64,000 bases of DNA from Pempheris klunzingeri (lineage: Eukaryota > Chordata > Actinopteri > Acropomatiformes > Pempheridae). This document shows positions 48,091 to 64,000 of the stretch, piece after piece. The stretch spans positions 8,293,338 through 8,357,337 of the forward strand of contig NC_092028.1 in assembly GCF_042242105.1 (NCBI RefSeq), read 5' to 3'. The notes beneath the pieces are model-generated. The model was not told the DNA's origin, made no database searches, and worked only from the letters and a program-made list of their open reading frames with translations. Both the position numbers and the translations under genes were made by a program. Within the stretch, counting starts at the first letter, position 1. Each line of letters opens with the position of its first letter.

Positions 48091-50373
48091 AGCATGTATG
48101 AAAACAGATGGGAGGACAAAAGAGACAGAAAAAGGAGACTTCGGAGAACAAGAGGGCCCCCGCCATGGAGCTTAACCTCCAAAACCTGTGGAATGCACAC
48201 GCGAGCACACACACACACACATTTAATAAGAGAGGAAAGCTAAGGCCACTGGCAGGATGATAGGGATTTAGGGGGAAGCAAAAGGAAGAAACAGGGGTGG
48301 ATGAGCATTAGTGAGTGATGTTTGCTTTGTGTTGATGGTGAATCATCTACATGTTGAGGATACTGACAGCTTGGTAGCTTTGCATTTCATTTTAGCATGG
48401 AAGAAAAATCTGAAATGAATGAATTATACTGCAATCTTAAAGTCAAATTTTTTTCTTGGTAATATAATCTAGATCCGGTATGATGGAGATGATAAATGGA
48501 ATGGAAATGATTCTTTAAAAGAACGTACAGTAAACATACAGATTCATTTGATGATTCTGATGTATGTACTGCTTGTTGAGGATATGAAGGCTGTGATACA
48601 TGAAAGAAATGGCTTCCACACAGTGATCACAGTTGAGAGCTGATTTTACACCGTGTACAATAGACTCAAAAACACTCACAGTTACCACATTTGAACTCTC
48701 AGGAATCATTCAGCTTCATCAGGACTACGTGTGTCTTGGTCAGATTTAATTGACAGTGACCTGAACACAGAAGCAACGACCTCACAACTGCCAACACGTG
48801 TTGATTCAAATGTGGCACAGTCAGGGTGTTTTATACCGGCTGTGATTGGTGCACAGAGGTACGTGATGTCGTGTTTTGGCTGGAAATGGTGCGTTCATGT
48901 AGGACCTGTTCCCTCATTGGACAAAGCTGATTGAGAAAATATGTTTTCAAGGCCTGTAAAACTATTGCAGAATATGTTTAAATAAAGGCTTCCCAGGTGA
49001 TTTAGTATTACTATTACTATTATGTCAGACTTGCCACAGAGGATATTATACAACTTTATGAATAGATCATTTATAAAATGACTACCCCTTTTAAGTGTAC
49101 GTCATTTTTTTATATGCAGTTTAATGTGATTTAAAGGTGCATCAGTCTAAATTTTAATTCATATTCTTATAATATTGTGATGCAGTTTGAATTGGTGATC
49201 TTAGTGTTGGTACAACCACAGTAGTCCTCCTGCTCCCTCTACAGGACAAACAGAGCACTAAACAGCAGCCTACCATCAGCAGTAACTACATGTTAAGTGA
49301 AAACTTAGTGTAGACCAGAATCTGGCCTGTTTTATCTATTTCATTTTTTTATGCCATACAAATGTATCATTTCAAAGAAATGTGCAGCTGCAACAGAATC
49401 CAAACTGTCAACTACACGATCGAGCCAAATCCAGTTCAGGTGGTGAGATAGTCCTGACTAAAGCTAAATTTACCTAGCTGTGACCTGTAGTTGAAATATT
49501 TCAATTCTGATAAACTATTTTCACAGTAATTTAGTTTACCTATAAGATAGCAGCTAAACCCAGGCGAGGAAATAAAAACGGTCCAGTGTTACTACAAAGG
49601 TAACAACCCTAGCTTAGCAGAGTATTTCAGCTTTAGTTGAATTCATGATTTGTTGCGACCTTTATTCATTTCAAAATCATTACTAAAATAGTTCATATCT
49701 TGCCTGACATGTTTCCAAGGGTCAGTGTCGGCCATTTTTGTTGTAACAGGATTGTTGTAAGGACCTCTTAGGACAAGAAAAGCAGCTACGTCATCTTCGG
49801 TTTATTATTGAACGTATGAAAAGAGAGCGACAACAATCACGAGTGTCATTAGATAAAGTGCACTTCATATATAAGTGGTCTCATAACCTGTGAGGCTCAA
49901 TGAAAGCAATTACATCACATCCTACTCAGTAATGCACATGATGATTCACAAGTTACAGGCTCAGTAATGCACATGGTGACACTTAATGCACACTCAATAC
50001 TGCACACAAGGACTTAACAAATATACATAGCTGTGCTAACAAAGGAATAGAAACAAGACTTTGGCTCACGTGTATATTACAAAGCATGCTGCTGTACAAT
50101 ATAAAACTGCATGTAAACACACAAATGTGCAAAAGGTGTTGACTGAGAAGTTATCCAATAATGTTTAAGTTACTGGTGAACGTATCTCATATGGTGGCAG
50201 TGTTTAAATTACAATCAGAGACTTTAGTGGCTCGGTTTCCACCTAACTGGACCATTTGGCTTAAAGGCCACAGGTCATATACCCTCAGCAACCCAACAGG
50301 GCATGTGTGTAGGACGAACTGTCAAGAGCTGCTTGATGTAAGAACGTGAAACACGTCTCCAAAACTTGACAAT

Positions 50374-50725
50374 AAAGGAATAGTCTGACATTTTGGGAAA
50401 TATACTTGTTTGCGTTCTGAGAGTTGAGGGAGAAGATGGGTGCCACATGGTCTCATTTCTGAGCAGTAATTATGAACCAGCTTACTGGTTAGCCGAGCTG
50501 TGGATAAAGACCTGCACAGCTTTACCAGTGCTGGCAGGCAGATTTTGTTACATTGGACAGAGCCAGGCTAGCTGCTCCCTCCTGTTTCCAGTCTTTGTGC
50601 TAAGCTAAGCTAAGCTAACTGCTGGTTGTATGTTTGCATGTTCCTAGAAGTGGTATCAATCTTCTCAGCTACCTCTTGGCAAAAAAGCAAATAATATATT
50701 GACAAAAAATGCCAAACTATTCCTT
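50374..50725 (+). mobile_element. 352-bp terminal-inverted-repeat element (MITE-like)
   Basis: The left end aaaggaatagtctgacattt and the right end, whose reverse complement reads aaggaatagtttggcatttt, form about 20-bp inverted repeats with few mismatches. The interior carries the familiar agctaagctaagctaac phrase. No coding capacity. Related copies lie at 46665-47091 and 55220-55390. Confidence 0.6.
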
Positions 50726-51603
50726 GTTTGCTTTGCTGTTCCAATAATATCAGACCAGTTTACTTTCACAATTAAAATTTGCAGTATGAAATAGTGTCAA
50801 GACTTCCTATAAAGCACCATAAAAGCTAACATGCTTCTAAGGCAGGTTTCTAGATGTGAGTGCAATAGGGGTAAAAGATTGTGCAGTTTTCTAAAACACT
50901 CTAGGTACAAAAGACAAAAAGTAATCAGTAATTCTCTAGTACCCTGAAAATCGGATTCAATATGAGAAATCCCAGTGTCCCTTTAAAATCCCCTCTGGGA
51001 GTGGCTGGGACTGATTTGGCAGTGTTTGCAGGAGTGAGGTCAAGACGAAGGGCAGAATGCAGAGAGGTGGAGGGGGGGGGGGCAGCATCACATCAGTTAC
51101 ACCATCACATGTTCCCACAATGACTGTATTTGGAAGCATATTAACGTTCCCTTTATACTCTGATATTGTCCTCTGGAAGAGTGAGCAGCAGGAAAACACA
51201 CCAAACTATACAGGACATGTCAAACATGCTTACAAGGTAAATCTAATATTCCGAATAAAAGGGCCAGTATGTAAATACACTTAGTGAATGCAGCTGGATT
51301 TACACATTACATTGTATGATCAGCACGTTGGTATCACCAGTGTTAGTCTGAGCACAATTAAAATACAATATGTACGAGTCAACACTTGTCAGATGTATTA
51401 TTTTGTACTGTACATACACTCAGTGCTGTCAGCCTTAGTCTGAGAGAAAATGTCATTCATTTCCCACTACTCACTTCTAAAATATTCCCCCACAGATCTG
51501 CGGCAGGTTAAAGCCAGAGAACAAGTGACAGACAGTGAAGTGCAGTTAAGTGTGCTTTTTTTTCCTCCCTCTCCCTTACAGTCTATGTGCTTTCTCGTCT
51601 GCC

Positions 51604-56662
<5,059 letters not shown>

Positions 56663-56954
56663 TCAATGTGGCGGCCAGGTGTCGGTTTACCGGGACCGAC
56701 GGAAGGAAGGCTGCTCCTCTCCGGGAGCTGCTCACTGCTCTGACACCTCAGCAGGGCCGGCCCGGAGACTTTAGGGGGCCCGGATCACTGGTGCCCACCC
56801 ACGGGGTCCCAGAGCGATCAGAGAGGTAGAGAAAGAGGAACCAAGCAGAGTGCTGTTATTATTCAGATATTAACTATTGTCATGTTTGTCACTGTTACCA
56901 TGTTGCTCATTATTAGTCATATTCCTACTGTCAGTGCTATAGTTGCTGTCAGTA

Positions 56955-57235
56955 CTTTGGTTGCTGTTTGCCCCCCCTCCCTCTGATCCTGGTTCTGTTC
57001 AAGGTTTCTTCCTGTTAAAGGGGAGTTCTTCCTGCCACTGTTGCTCAATATAATATCTGATGCTGCTCATGTGGGGATTCTTGAATCCTTAATGTTGAAT
57101 TCCTCAATCATTGGGTCTCTGTCTTATTAAAGAGTTTGGTCTAGACCTGCTCTTTAAGTAAAGCATGTTGACATAACGCTGTTATCAATTGGAGCTATAT
57201 AAATATAAACTATATAACTATATAGATAAATAATA
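56955..57235 (+). repeat. fish dispersed repeat
   Basis: ggtttcttcctgttaaaggg, gagttcttcctgccactgt, gctcatgtggggattcttg and ttggagctatataaata are diagnostic phrases of a widespread teleost repeat; the copy is somewhat diverged. Confidence 0.7.
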
Positions 57236-58189
57236 AACTGGTAGAATGGGACAGTTGTGTTACATTATATTTATCTTTACATGTATATTCTTCCATCAGA
57301 GCCTCCTAAAAACCAACACAGAGCTCATCATCATCGTTAGTCCATCATTAAGAAATCTAGCTTCCGGGGACATGGCACGCCATATTCAACAGCCTTGCAG
57401 TGAACAGTGATGATGATGATGGTCAGACAGCATTGCATTAGGCTGATGTTAAGGTTTTAAAAATGATAATAATAAATAAAAAAACAGATGGATAGTTTGT
57501 AGTTGTTATATATTTTGTTATGGAATGTAATAGTGAAGCCGATTTTTTTTAAAATTACATTCATATTATTATTTTTTTTAAATTTGATGTCAAACTGTCC
57601 CAGTTTGCCGGTAACAACTGTCAATCTGGACAGTGTACCACAGGCAGACTGAGACAGACTGAAACCATTCCAATGGGGAAACAGAGCTCCCTCATAATTG
57701 TAGCCAGCTAGCTAGATATTTCTAGCTAGATTAGACTAGATCAGATTTACTTAAAGCGGCACCAGGCAATGTTATTTCATTATAAAGTTGGTTGAAATAA
57801 TGTATTTTGACCATTGCACTGACCATCTTACCGATAAACGTACAGACATGAGAGGAAAAACTAAACAGCTGGAGTTTCTGGTGGGTTTCTGAGTTCAGTC
57901 AGAGACACATCTGTACAGCTGGTACTGTGGTCAGATGTATGTGGATGATGTAAAGCGATAATTCACTTCTCTTTCTGTCTGAACACACTTTCAGTATTCA
58001 GCGTCTTTGCTAGCTAAAAAGCCCCATGTGGCATGTTGTACTATTTTCACATTTTGATAAATTTTAAAACTTGTAGTTAATGTGTCTTGCTGCTGACACA
58101 CTTTTTGATGATGATCGTAAGTAGGTGGTTTCCTTCCCTACTAATAATCTAGTGTGCACTACAAGTGTTTTAACCAGATAAACCAGGTA

Positions 58190-59556
58190 CAGTGGGTACG
58201 GAAAGTATTCAGACCCCTTCACTTTTTCCACATTTTGTTATGTTACAGCCTTATTCCAAAATGGATTAAATTCTTTTTTTTCCTCATCAATCTACACACA
58301 ATACCCCATAATGACAAAGTGAAAAAAGTTTTTTAGAAACTTTTGCAAACGTATTAAAAATAAAAAACTGAAATATCATATGTACATAAGTATTCACACC
58401 CTTTATTCAGTACTTTGTTGAGGCACCTTTGGCAGCGATTACAGCCTCATGTCTTCTTGGGTATGATGCTACAAGCTTGGCACACCTGCATTTGGGGTGT
58501 TTTTCCCATTCTTCTCTGCAGATCCTCTCAAGCTCTGTCAGGTTAGATGGGGAGCGTTGCTGCACAGCTATTTTCAGGTCTTTCCAGAGATGTTCAATGG
58601 GGTTCAACTGGGCTCTGGCTGGACCACTCAAGGACATTCACAGACTTGTCCTGAAGCCACTCCTTCGTTATCTTGGCTGTGTGCTTCGGGTCATTGTCCT
58701 GTTGGAAGGTGAACCGTCGCCCCAGTCTGAGGTCCTGAGCGCTCTAGAGCAGGTTTTCATCCAGGATGTCTCTGTACTTTGCTGCATTCATCTTTCCCTC
58801 TATCCTGACTAGTCTCCCAGTTCCTGCTGCTGAAAAACATCCCCACAGCATGATGCTGCCACCACCATGCTTCACCCATTTCCTCAGAGTAAAGCTGGAG
58901 CTCTGTCAGAGTGACCATCGGGTTCTTGGTCACCTCCCTGACCAAGGCCCTTCTCCCCCGATTGCTCAGTTTGGACGGGTGGCCAGCTCTAGGAAGAGTC
59001 CTGGTGGTTCTGAACTTCTTCCATTTACGAATGATGGAGGCCACTGTGCTCTTCGGGACCTTCAATGCTGCAGAAAGTTTTCTGTACCCTTCCCCAGATC
59101 TGTGCCTCGATACAATCCTGTCTTGGAGGTCTACAGACAATTCCTTTGACTTCATGGCTTGGTTTCTGCTCTGACATGCACCGTCAGCTGTGGGACCTTA
59201 TATAGACAGGTGTGTGCCTTTCCAAATCAAGTCCAATCAATTGAATTTACCACAGGTGGACTCCAGTCAAGTTGTAGAAACATCTCAAGGACGATCAGTG
59301 GAAACAGGATGCACCTGAGCTCAGTTTTGAGTGTCATAGTAAAGGGTGTGAATACTTATGTACATGTGATATTTCAGTTTTTTATTTTTTAATACATTTG
59401 CAAAAATTTCTAAAAAACTTTTTTCACTTTGTCATTATGGGGTATTGTGTGTAGATTGATGAGGAAAAAAAAGAATTTAATCCATTTTGGAATAAGGCTG
59501 TAACATAACAAAATGTGGAAAAAGTGAAGGGGTCTGAATACTTTCTGTACCCACTG
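58190..59556 (-). mobile_element. Tc1/mariner transposon, internally deleted
   Basis: 1367 bp flanked by the TA target duplication (58188-58189 and 59557-59558). The ends, beginning cagtgggtacggaaagtatt, are long inverted repeats of about 216 bp (58190-58404 and 59341-59556). Intact Tc1 relatives are about 1.6 kb; here part of the transposase is missing. Inverted-repeat arms are still highly similar, suggesting fairly recent insertion. Confidence 0.95.
58407..59155 (-). pseudogene. Tc1 transposase remnant
   Basis: The minus strand starts MKSKELSVDLQDRIVSRHRS and keeps the paired-type DNA-binding domain to about residue 88 ([11 protein letters not shown]). An internal deletion then removes the segment with the first catalytic Asp. 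Beyond it, [17 protein letters not shown] and FTFQQDND (second Asp) survive in another frame, with an in-frame stop, and [11 protein letters not shown] (Glu of the DDE triad) in a third frame, ending AKGASTKY. It cannot make active transposase. Confidence 0.9.
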
Positions 59557-60753
59557 TACATTAATTATGCATATTTACAGATGTACAAAGTTTGAACAAA
59601 TGTACTTACTATAATGTAATAAAAAGATGCTAGAGCTCCGTTTATGAACTGTATCTGTGATAGCAGTGTCTGAGGGTGGGGGTGAGATGGACGTCACACT
59701 TTATTTTGAAAGTCTAACCAGATGTTGCATATTTATCATCGATAAGTTCACCATGAAAAAACACACAGACGGAATGTCCTTTGGGTTTATACGCCATCCC
59801 ATGTGATCACGTTGATAAATCACTGTTATAAGAATAAGGTTTGGTTAGATTAAGGACAAATGTGTTTGGTAATAAATAAGGTTCTTATTTACAGTTAGAA
59901 AAAAACATCATTCTTTGGGTTAAAATTACTACTTAAAAGAGTTAAAAGTAAAGATTAGGGGATCTTCGCCATCATGGTTACAAAAACTACTAACTACTAC
60001 TTCCTCCTTTGCTGACATCATGATTCCTGGGTCTCTTGAACATAAACATATGTCGCTTAAGTCCTGCTGGCGTTCTTTCTAGAAAAAAACTGACATGAAG
60101 GATTTGACTGTGCAAGAGATGATTTTTTATTGATAAACAGATTTTAAAAGGAATCAAGTCAACTGACAGGCATTGCATTCAAAATGCCATCCAGCAAATG
60201 TAATTAAATCTAAAGTGCAGTTGCTGCTGCTTGTTACAAGTCAAGCATTAGTTGGCGACGCTCCTTTGGCAGCTCGGCTTTGAGGGTATGAAGCTTTATT
60301 AGGTGGAAAAGACGCTGAGCCGTGGGCTTGGGGTTCTAAACCTTTGGTTTACACCCCCCCCCCAACCTATGTCAAATGTCTTATCCAGTTTTAACCACTG
60401 ACTTTTACAACTTAATAAGGAAGCTGTTTTAGGGGTAAAAATCAGTAAAGGCTAAAACCATCTATTCCAATGTGTTTCATATTATTAGCATGTATACATT
60501 CACATTGAGAACTAGATCAGCAAAGGCAATGTTTTGTGCAGCATGATGGATTCAAATATGTCACTTTAAACAAAAGATGATTTCCTGTGTGTGTGTGTGC
60601 CATGTAACCCCTCCTTATTTTTACCTTTTGCGAGCTCATAATGCAGACTACAGATAGCAGATTTCTAGTACACGCTGATCTACAGCTGGCAGGCAATACA
60701 AGCTTTGACAACAGTTCCCCCCCACCCCAGATTCAAGCTGGCTGCCTCACTCA

Positions 60754-60945
60754 TTAGCACATCTCGGGTTGCATTTTTGCTGCCCGGCAGCGTAGGACTT
60801 TCAGGAAGCTGTCAATCTTGTGGGAGTCCCGGCGGAAGCAGGACAGCAGGAAATGGAAATTGATCAATTTGGAGATCCTGTCCTGGCCGATGTCATTGCC
60901 CCCCCTGTAGGGCAGTAAGGAGATGGTCTGAGCCGCTGGACCCAT
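60754..60945 (-). CDS. prl: prl coding exon 5 (helix 4, C-terminal disulfide)
   Basis: 63 codons plus TAA (60756-60754): starts [18 protein letters not shown], then [20 protein letters not shown] and the end [14 protein letters not shown]. Carries Cys161, 178 and 188. Minus-strand AATAAA motifs at 60300-60295 and 60131-60126 are candidate poly(A) signals, about 455 and 625 nt past the stop. Confidence 0.97.
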   Translation of the reverse strand: MGPAAQTISLLPYRGGNDIGQDRISKLINFHFLLSCFRRDSHKIDSFLKVLRCRAAKMQPEMC

Positions 60946-62493
60946 CTGGCAGAGAAAGGAAGGTGAGAGGTGGGGTTGGCAAAGGCAGGAAAACTGTTGC
61001 AAAAGCTAAACAATTTCAAGGGTTTGTCTTTTCACACACGTGCGCACCTTTCCAGATAGGATATCCAGGCCGTCTCCCAGGCTCTTGGAGTGCTGCTGCA
61101 GCTCCTGGATCTTGTTGGAAATGCTGTTGTGGGCTGGGTGAGGCAGGGTGTTAGCAGAGGAGGACAGGACCACCAGGGGGTCGAGCCAGGCTCTGAGCAG
61201 TGAGCGAGCCAGCGACAACAGGTCGGACTCCTGGAGGAGAAGAAGAAGTCACGCAGGTAATAATGACATAGAACAATAAGGTTTAAGTGCAAAGAGAATG
61301 CAAGACAAAAAGCTGAAGGGAGGTCTTATTTTTACTGATGATGTGCTGAACAGTGTGTCCAGATATTAGAGTGACAGCCACCTGTCAGACAGACATACTG
61401 TAATTCCAGCAGTCGGCCTGCAGAGATCAGTAAGTGCGACAAATGTTTCAAGATGTGTTACTCACTGATACTTGCAGAGCTTGGTCCTTGTCATTGGGCG
61501 TCTGCAGAGAGGAGGTGTGGCACATTGAGGGGCGGGGCATAATCACCCGGCCTATAGGAGGGAAATGAGAGTCCTGGGAGGAGGACAGAGGATGATTATC
61601 ATATGTACTATGCAATCACAATCCCCTCAGACACCACAAACACACACATAATAGCCAAAAGCACTGACCAGCTCGTGGGTGAGTGTTGTGCTCAGGGAGT
61701 GCAGGGTGTCGGAGCGCTGGGAGGCCCGATCAAGCAGGTCATTGATGGGGATGGCACCGCACGCTGCCACCATATACAACACTATGGAGCCTGGAAACAT
61801 CAAAATAAGTTATCCTGTCCTAACCAACCTGATAACGATGCTGCATGATATTTCAACATCTTTTATACCCCTCTTCAAAACAGTGTGTGTTTTCTGAAGG
61901 ATTTAATGACTGATGATTGGTGATATGATTAATGTGAGTTTTGGTGGATAAAAAAGTAATATTGCTGCATTTTTTCCCATTTGTGAATGGAACAATATCC
62001 TGACCGATAGTGGACTTTTAAGGGTAACACAGATATCGAATTTTAAAGTTAAAAATAAAAGTCCAGTTTCACTAAAATGCATGATATTCTTTTTTTTTTG
62101 TTTTGTGAAGCCGCATAACATTAACAAATATTTGTGATAAGCGTCCTTTGTACTAAACCAGACATTTTACAGTGCAAAAATAAACTTGTTATACTGTTAT
62201 AACTGTTATACTACATCTGATGAGCTAATAATGGTCAATATAATAGATCTAGTAATTATATAATGTTTAAAATCTCTGGTTTAGAGCATCAGAAACATTT
62301 CTCTACTGAACAGACACAAGGTGCACACATTTTAGAACATGTTAGAAATGAACATTTAATATTATTTTAGTGTAATATAAGGATTGTATAGATCCCAGAA
62401 AAACATAGATTTCACAGATAGATCAAACAGAAAAACTGAGCTTGTCTCACCCGTCATGAAGAGTTTGCCTCCGTTGTTTCTCCTGTAAGCCAT
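60754..62493 (-). CDS. prl: prolactin (whole gene, 5 coding exons)
   Basis: Secreted pituitary four-helix cytokine hormone; in fish it acts through the prolactin receptor, chiefly in freshwater osmoregulation. Exons on the minus strand: 62493-62451, 61790-61669, 61573-61466, 61230-61048, 60945-60754. They total 648 nt = 215 residues plus stop, all GT-AG, with phases agreeing. Residues 1-27 form a signal peptide (hydrophobic [12 protein letters not shown]), then the mature chain [12 protein letters not shown] of 188 residues, the same size as tilapia PRL188. Mature cysteines are at 46, 161, 178 and 188: the four of teleost prolactins, without the extra N-terminal disulfide of tetrapods. Five exons with a tiny first coding exon is the GH/PRL family gene structure. 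The match to percomorph prolactins is so close that growth hormone and somatolactin can be excluded. The neighbour downstream on the same strand is dusp3. Confidence 0.97.
61048..61230 (-). CDS. prl: prl coding exon 4 (helices 2 and 3)
   Basis: 183 nt, 61 codons: [20 protein letters not shown] through [19 protein letters not shown] to DGLDILSGK. Acceptor tcctccag|gag, donor aag|gtgcgc. Confidence 0.97.
61466..61573 (-). CDS. prl: prl coding exon 3
   Basis: 108 nt, 36 codons in phase 0: [20 protein letters not shown] and on to QALQVS. Holds mature Cys46, which pairs with Cys161 in this family. Acceptor ctcccag|gac, donor tca|gtgagt. Confidence 0.96.
61669..61790 (-). CDS. prl: prl coding exon 2 (rest of signal peptide, helix 1)
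   Basis: 122 nt, acceptor tttccag|gc, donor ctg|gtcagt. [12 protein letters not shown] completes the signal peptide; [20 protein letters not shown] begins the mature hormone and helix 1. Confidence 0.96.
62451..62493 (-). CDS. prl: prl coding exon 1
   Basis: Encodes [14 protein letters not shown] plus one base; donor G|gtgaga. An in-frame ATG lies further upstream (62565), but it sits only about 11 bp from the TATA box and therefore before the expected transcription start, so the ATG at 62493 is preferred; it also matches the family start. Confidence 0.9.
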
Positions 62494-62575
62494 CTCTCTT
62501 CTTTCGCTACCTTTATGTCGGTCTTTGCTTCTTTTTCTCCTCGCTGTTTCTTTCTCTTTCTCCATGTTGCCTCCA

Positions 62576-62582
62576 TTTTATA
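62576..62582 (-). promoter_or_regulatory. prl: prl TATA box
   Basis: TATAAAA on the minus strand, about 83 bp before the prl ATG. It predicts a transcription start near 62550 and a leader of roughly 55-60 nt, the usual architecture of pituitary hormone promoters. Confidence 0.75.
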
Positions 62583-62715
62583 GTTCCTTGGCTTCAATAG
62601 TTTGGTTATGCAGCAGCAGGGTGAGCGTGCGCTAATGGGAACTTGTTTGGTCCAGCTAATAATGAGAAACATGGTCAAGTAGATTTGAATGGATGTAACA
62701 GGATGCAGTCAGGTT

Positions 62716-62744
62716 GGTGTGTGTGTGTGTGTGTGTGTGTGTGG
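62716..62744. repeat. (GT)n microsatellite in the prl promoter
   Basis: About 28 nt of GT roughly 135-160 bp upstream of the prl TATA box. A CA/GT microsatellite in the prl promoter of tilapia is known to associate with expression differences. Confidence 0.85.
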
Positions 62745-62769
62745 CACAGATGTGATCTTGATTAGATGG

Positions 62770-62777
62770 ATGAATAA
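62770..62777 (+). promoter_or_regulatory. Pit-1-like site upstream of prl
   Basis: ATGAATAA, equivalent to TTATTCAT on the prl strand, matches the POU factor Pit-1 (Pou1f1) consensus about 190 bp upstream of the TATA box. A weaker relative, atgcattcatg, lies at about 62984-62994. Pit-1 drives prolactin in vertebrates, so the location makes sense; binding is inferred only. Confidence 0.45.
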
Positions 62778-63754
62778 AAACACCAATGTTCACACAACGT
62801 TTTGTACATGTCTTAATTCATTATTTTAGGGTTAAATCACTAGTGAACAATTCCGTAGCTCACCTCACAGTCAGATGTGGAAAACTTCCCCAGTATTAGC
62901 ATGAAAATATAATTATATATATTATAGTGCCAAAAGTCAAAGTGCTCATTACGCAGGATTACACAATAGTGTTTATTTCACTGATGCATTCATGTTTACA
63001 TCACTTTCAGGTTACCAACTAGTAAAGGTGGGGCTATTTTTAATCATATATTTCTAAACTGGTAGATAGGTTGTGAATTTCAAGTACAGAAAAGTACAAT
63101 ATTTTACTCCACCACTGGTGCTTGCAAGTTACCCCACCTGCTCCCTCGATTCTCAAACTAGAGGATAAAAAAATCTTATTCCAAAATGTGATTTAAAAAA
63201 AACTTTCCCACAAGATATGCTGAGAGGATCTCAACACTGAGAATAGTTGTTACAGACTGGCTTCAGCTGTTATTTCCACTACTTGCCCTTTATCTAAAGC
63301 CATATATGTCATATTTCTTTGCTGTTTAATTGGACCACTTTGGCTTTTCTACTTTAGTATCTGTGAAGCACCTTATAATTGTTTTGTGTGCAAAGATTAT
63401 CGTCACATCACCAAAATATGAAATGTCAGTCATGGAAGAAATGTTATGTCCTTTTTTACTTTGAATTATTACATAACAGACCACTTATTGTTAGTGTTAA
63501 TATATCCAGTTCTACTGTATTTTAATATCAAATGAGAATTCTGCAGCTTACTATACACCGTGTACATTATCCACTGATTTGAATTATTAATGTAAAATGT
63601 TTTACTGGAAGATGTCAGAGGCAGGATGTCAGTGGGGATATCTGGTGGACAGAAGTGGAATGGCAGGTCCAAAATAACTGCAAGATAGACTGAAGAGGAT
63701 CGAATACAGATAGAGAGAGACGTGACATGAAACAGGACACAAACTGTACTTATA

Positions 63755-63989
63755 CACTGTTGCCCATAAAGTTGGAATAATTGATCAATACCCCCAATTT
63801 TGTTAAAGCCTGAATACACAGTTTGCAAAGGTTCATTGTGGTTTAAGTTTCACTGTGATGTTTGGAAGAGTTTGATCAATAAAGTTGAGAAGATATACAC
63901 TTTATTTATCAAGAATAAATCACATTGTCACAATCATTTCATGAGAAGAGGTAAAAAAACATTTTATTCCAACTTTATGGGCAACAGTG
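63755..63989. mobile_element. Tc1-like MITE
   Basis: 235 bp with about 26-bp terminal inverted repeats (cactgttgcccataaagttg and its complement) and TA on both sides. It contains AATAAA-type motifs and no coding capacity. TA target and size fit a non-autonomous Tc1/mariner element. Confidence 0.85.
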
Positions 63990-64000
63990 TATATTAATGT

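Larger units (their letters stand above)
32838..51603. other. 18.8-kb spacer between convergent thra and dusp3
   Basis: After the probable thra 3' UTR I see no convincing gene on either strand. Contents: CA, TG and CT microsatellites, copies of fish inverted-repeat elements (46665-47091, 50374-50725), repeat fragments near 43.5-43.8, 45.0-45.2 and 47.4-47.5 kb, and a possible broken coding remnant at about 44330-44870. Small exons without obvious homology could be missed. Confidence 0.5.
62494..64000. other. prl upstream region
   Basis: TATA box and Pit-1-like sites, a (GT)n run at 62716-62744, a fragment of the hAT-like repeat near 63075-63120 (aagtacaatattttactcca), then the TA-flanked element at the window end. 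No further gene seen. Confidence 0.6.

Noticed and set aside
58429..59174. Plus-strand open frames across the Tc1 element
   Set aside because: Shadows of the minus-strand transposase remnant.
62362..62565. Longer prolactin N-terminus from the in-frame ATG at 62565
   Set aside because: That ATG lies too close to the TATA box to be in the mRNA and would put a highly charged stretch before the signal peptide.

Overview
This window is a piece of a bony-fish nuclear genome, most likely a spiny-rayed (percomorph) teleost. The evidence is intron-containing vertebrate genes with GT-AG junctions, teleost-type protein variants, and heavy fish-style repeat content: L2-like LINE debris, a Tc1 element, small inverted-repeat elements and very many (GT)n/(CT)n microsatellites. 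There is no operon, CRISPR or prokaryotic feature.

Three protein-coding genes can be assembled exon by exon. (1) thra, thyroid hormone receptor alpha, on the + strand: eight coding exons from 7916 to 32837, giving a complete 416-codon nuclear receptor with a 14-kb first coding intron. (2) dusp3 (VHR-type dual-specificity phosphatase) on the - strand: three coding exons from 56632 down to 51604, 187 codons. (3) prl, prolactin, on the - strand: five coding exons from 62493 down to 60754, 215 codons with a predicted 188-residue mature hormone. All three reading frames close perfectly across the proposed splice junctions. thra and dusp3 converge tail to tail across about 18.8 kb without a recognised gene; prl lies about 4 kb upstream of dusp3 on the same strand.

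Layout: 1-7742, upstream of thra, no recognised gene; 7743-7971, putative leader plus first coding exon of thra; 7972-22128, intron with microsatellites and two decayed LINE copies (about 11.9-13.6 kb and 14.0-15.25 kb); 22129-32837, remaining thra exons, with a solo LTR carrying a 5-bp target duplication in the intron after the DNA-binding-domain exons; 32838-51603, thra 3' UTR and repeat-rich spacer; 51604-56632, dusp3; 56633-60753, spacer with an internally deleted Tc1 transposon; 60754-62493, prl, with a TATA box and Pit-1-like sites upstream; 63755-63989, a small TA-flanked inverted-repeat element.

The genes do not form a pathway in the bacterial sense, but a thyroid-hormone receptor and the prolactin gene within 30 kb is a notable endocrine linkage. 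I found no convincing novel multi-gene system. The most interesting points are a pair of in-frame tandem splice acceptors just before the thra DNA-binding domain, an upstream-ATG-crowded thra leader, a near-perfect intronic hairpin, a 38-bp perfect palindrome, the solo LTR, and a possible broken coding remnant near 44.4-44.9 kb.
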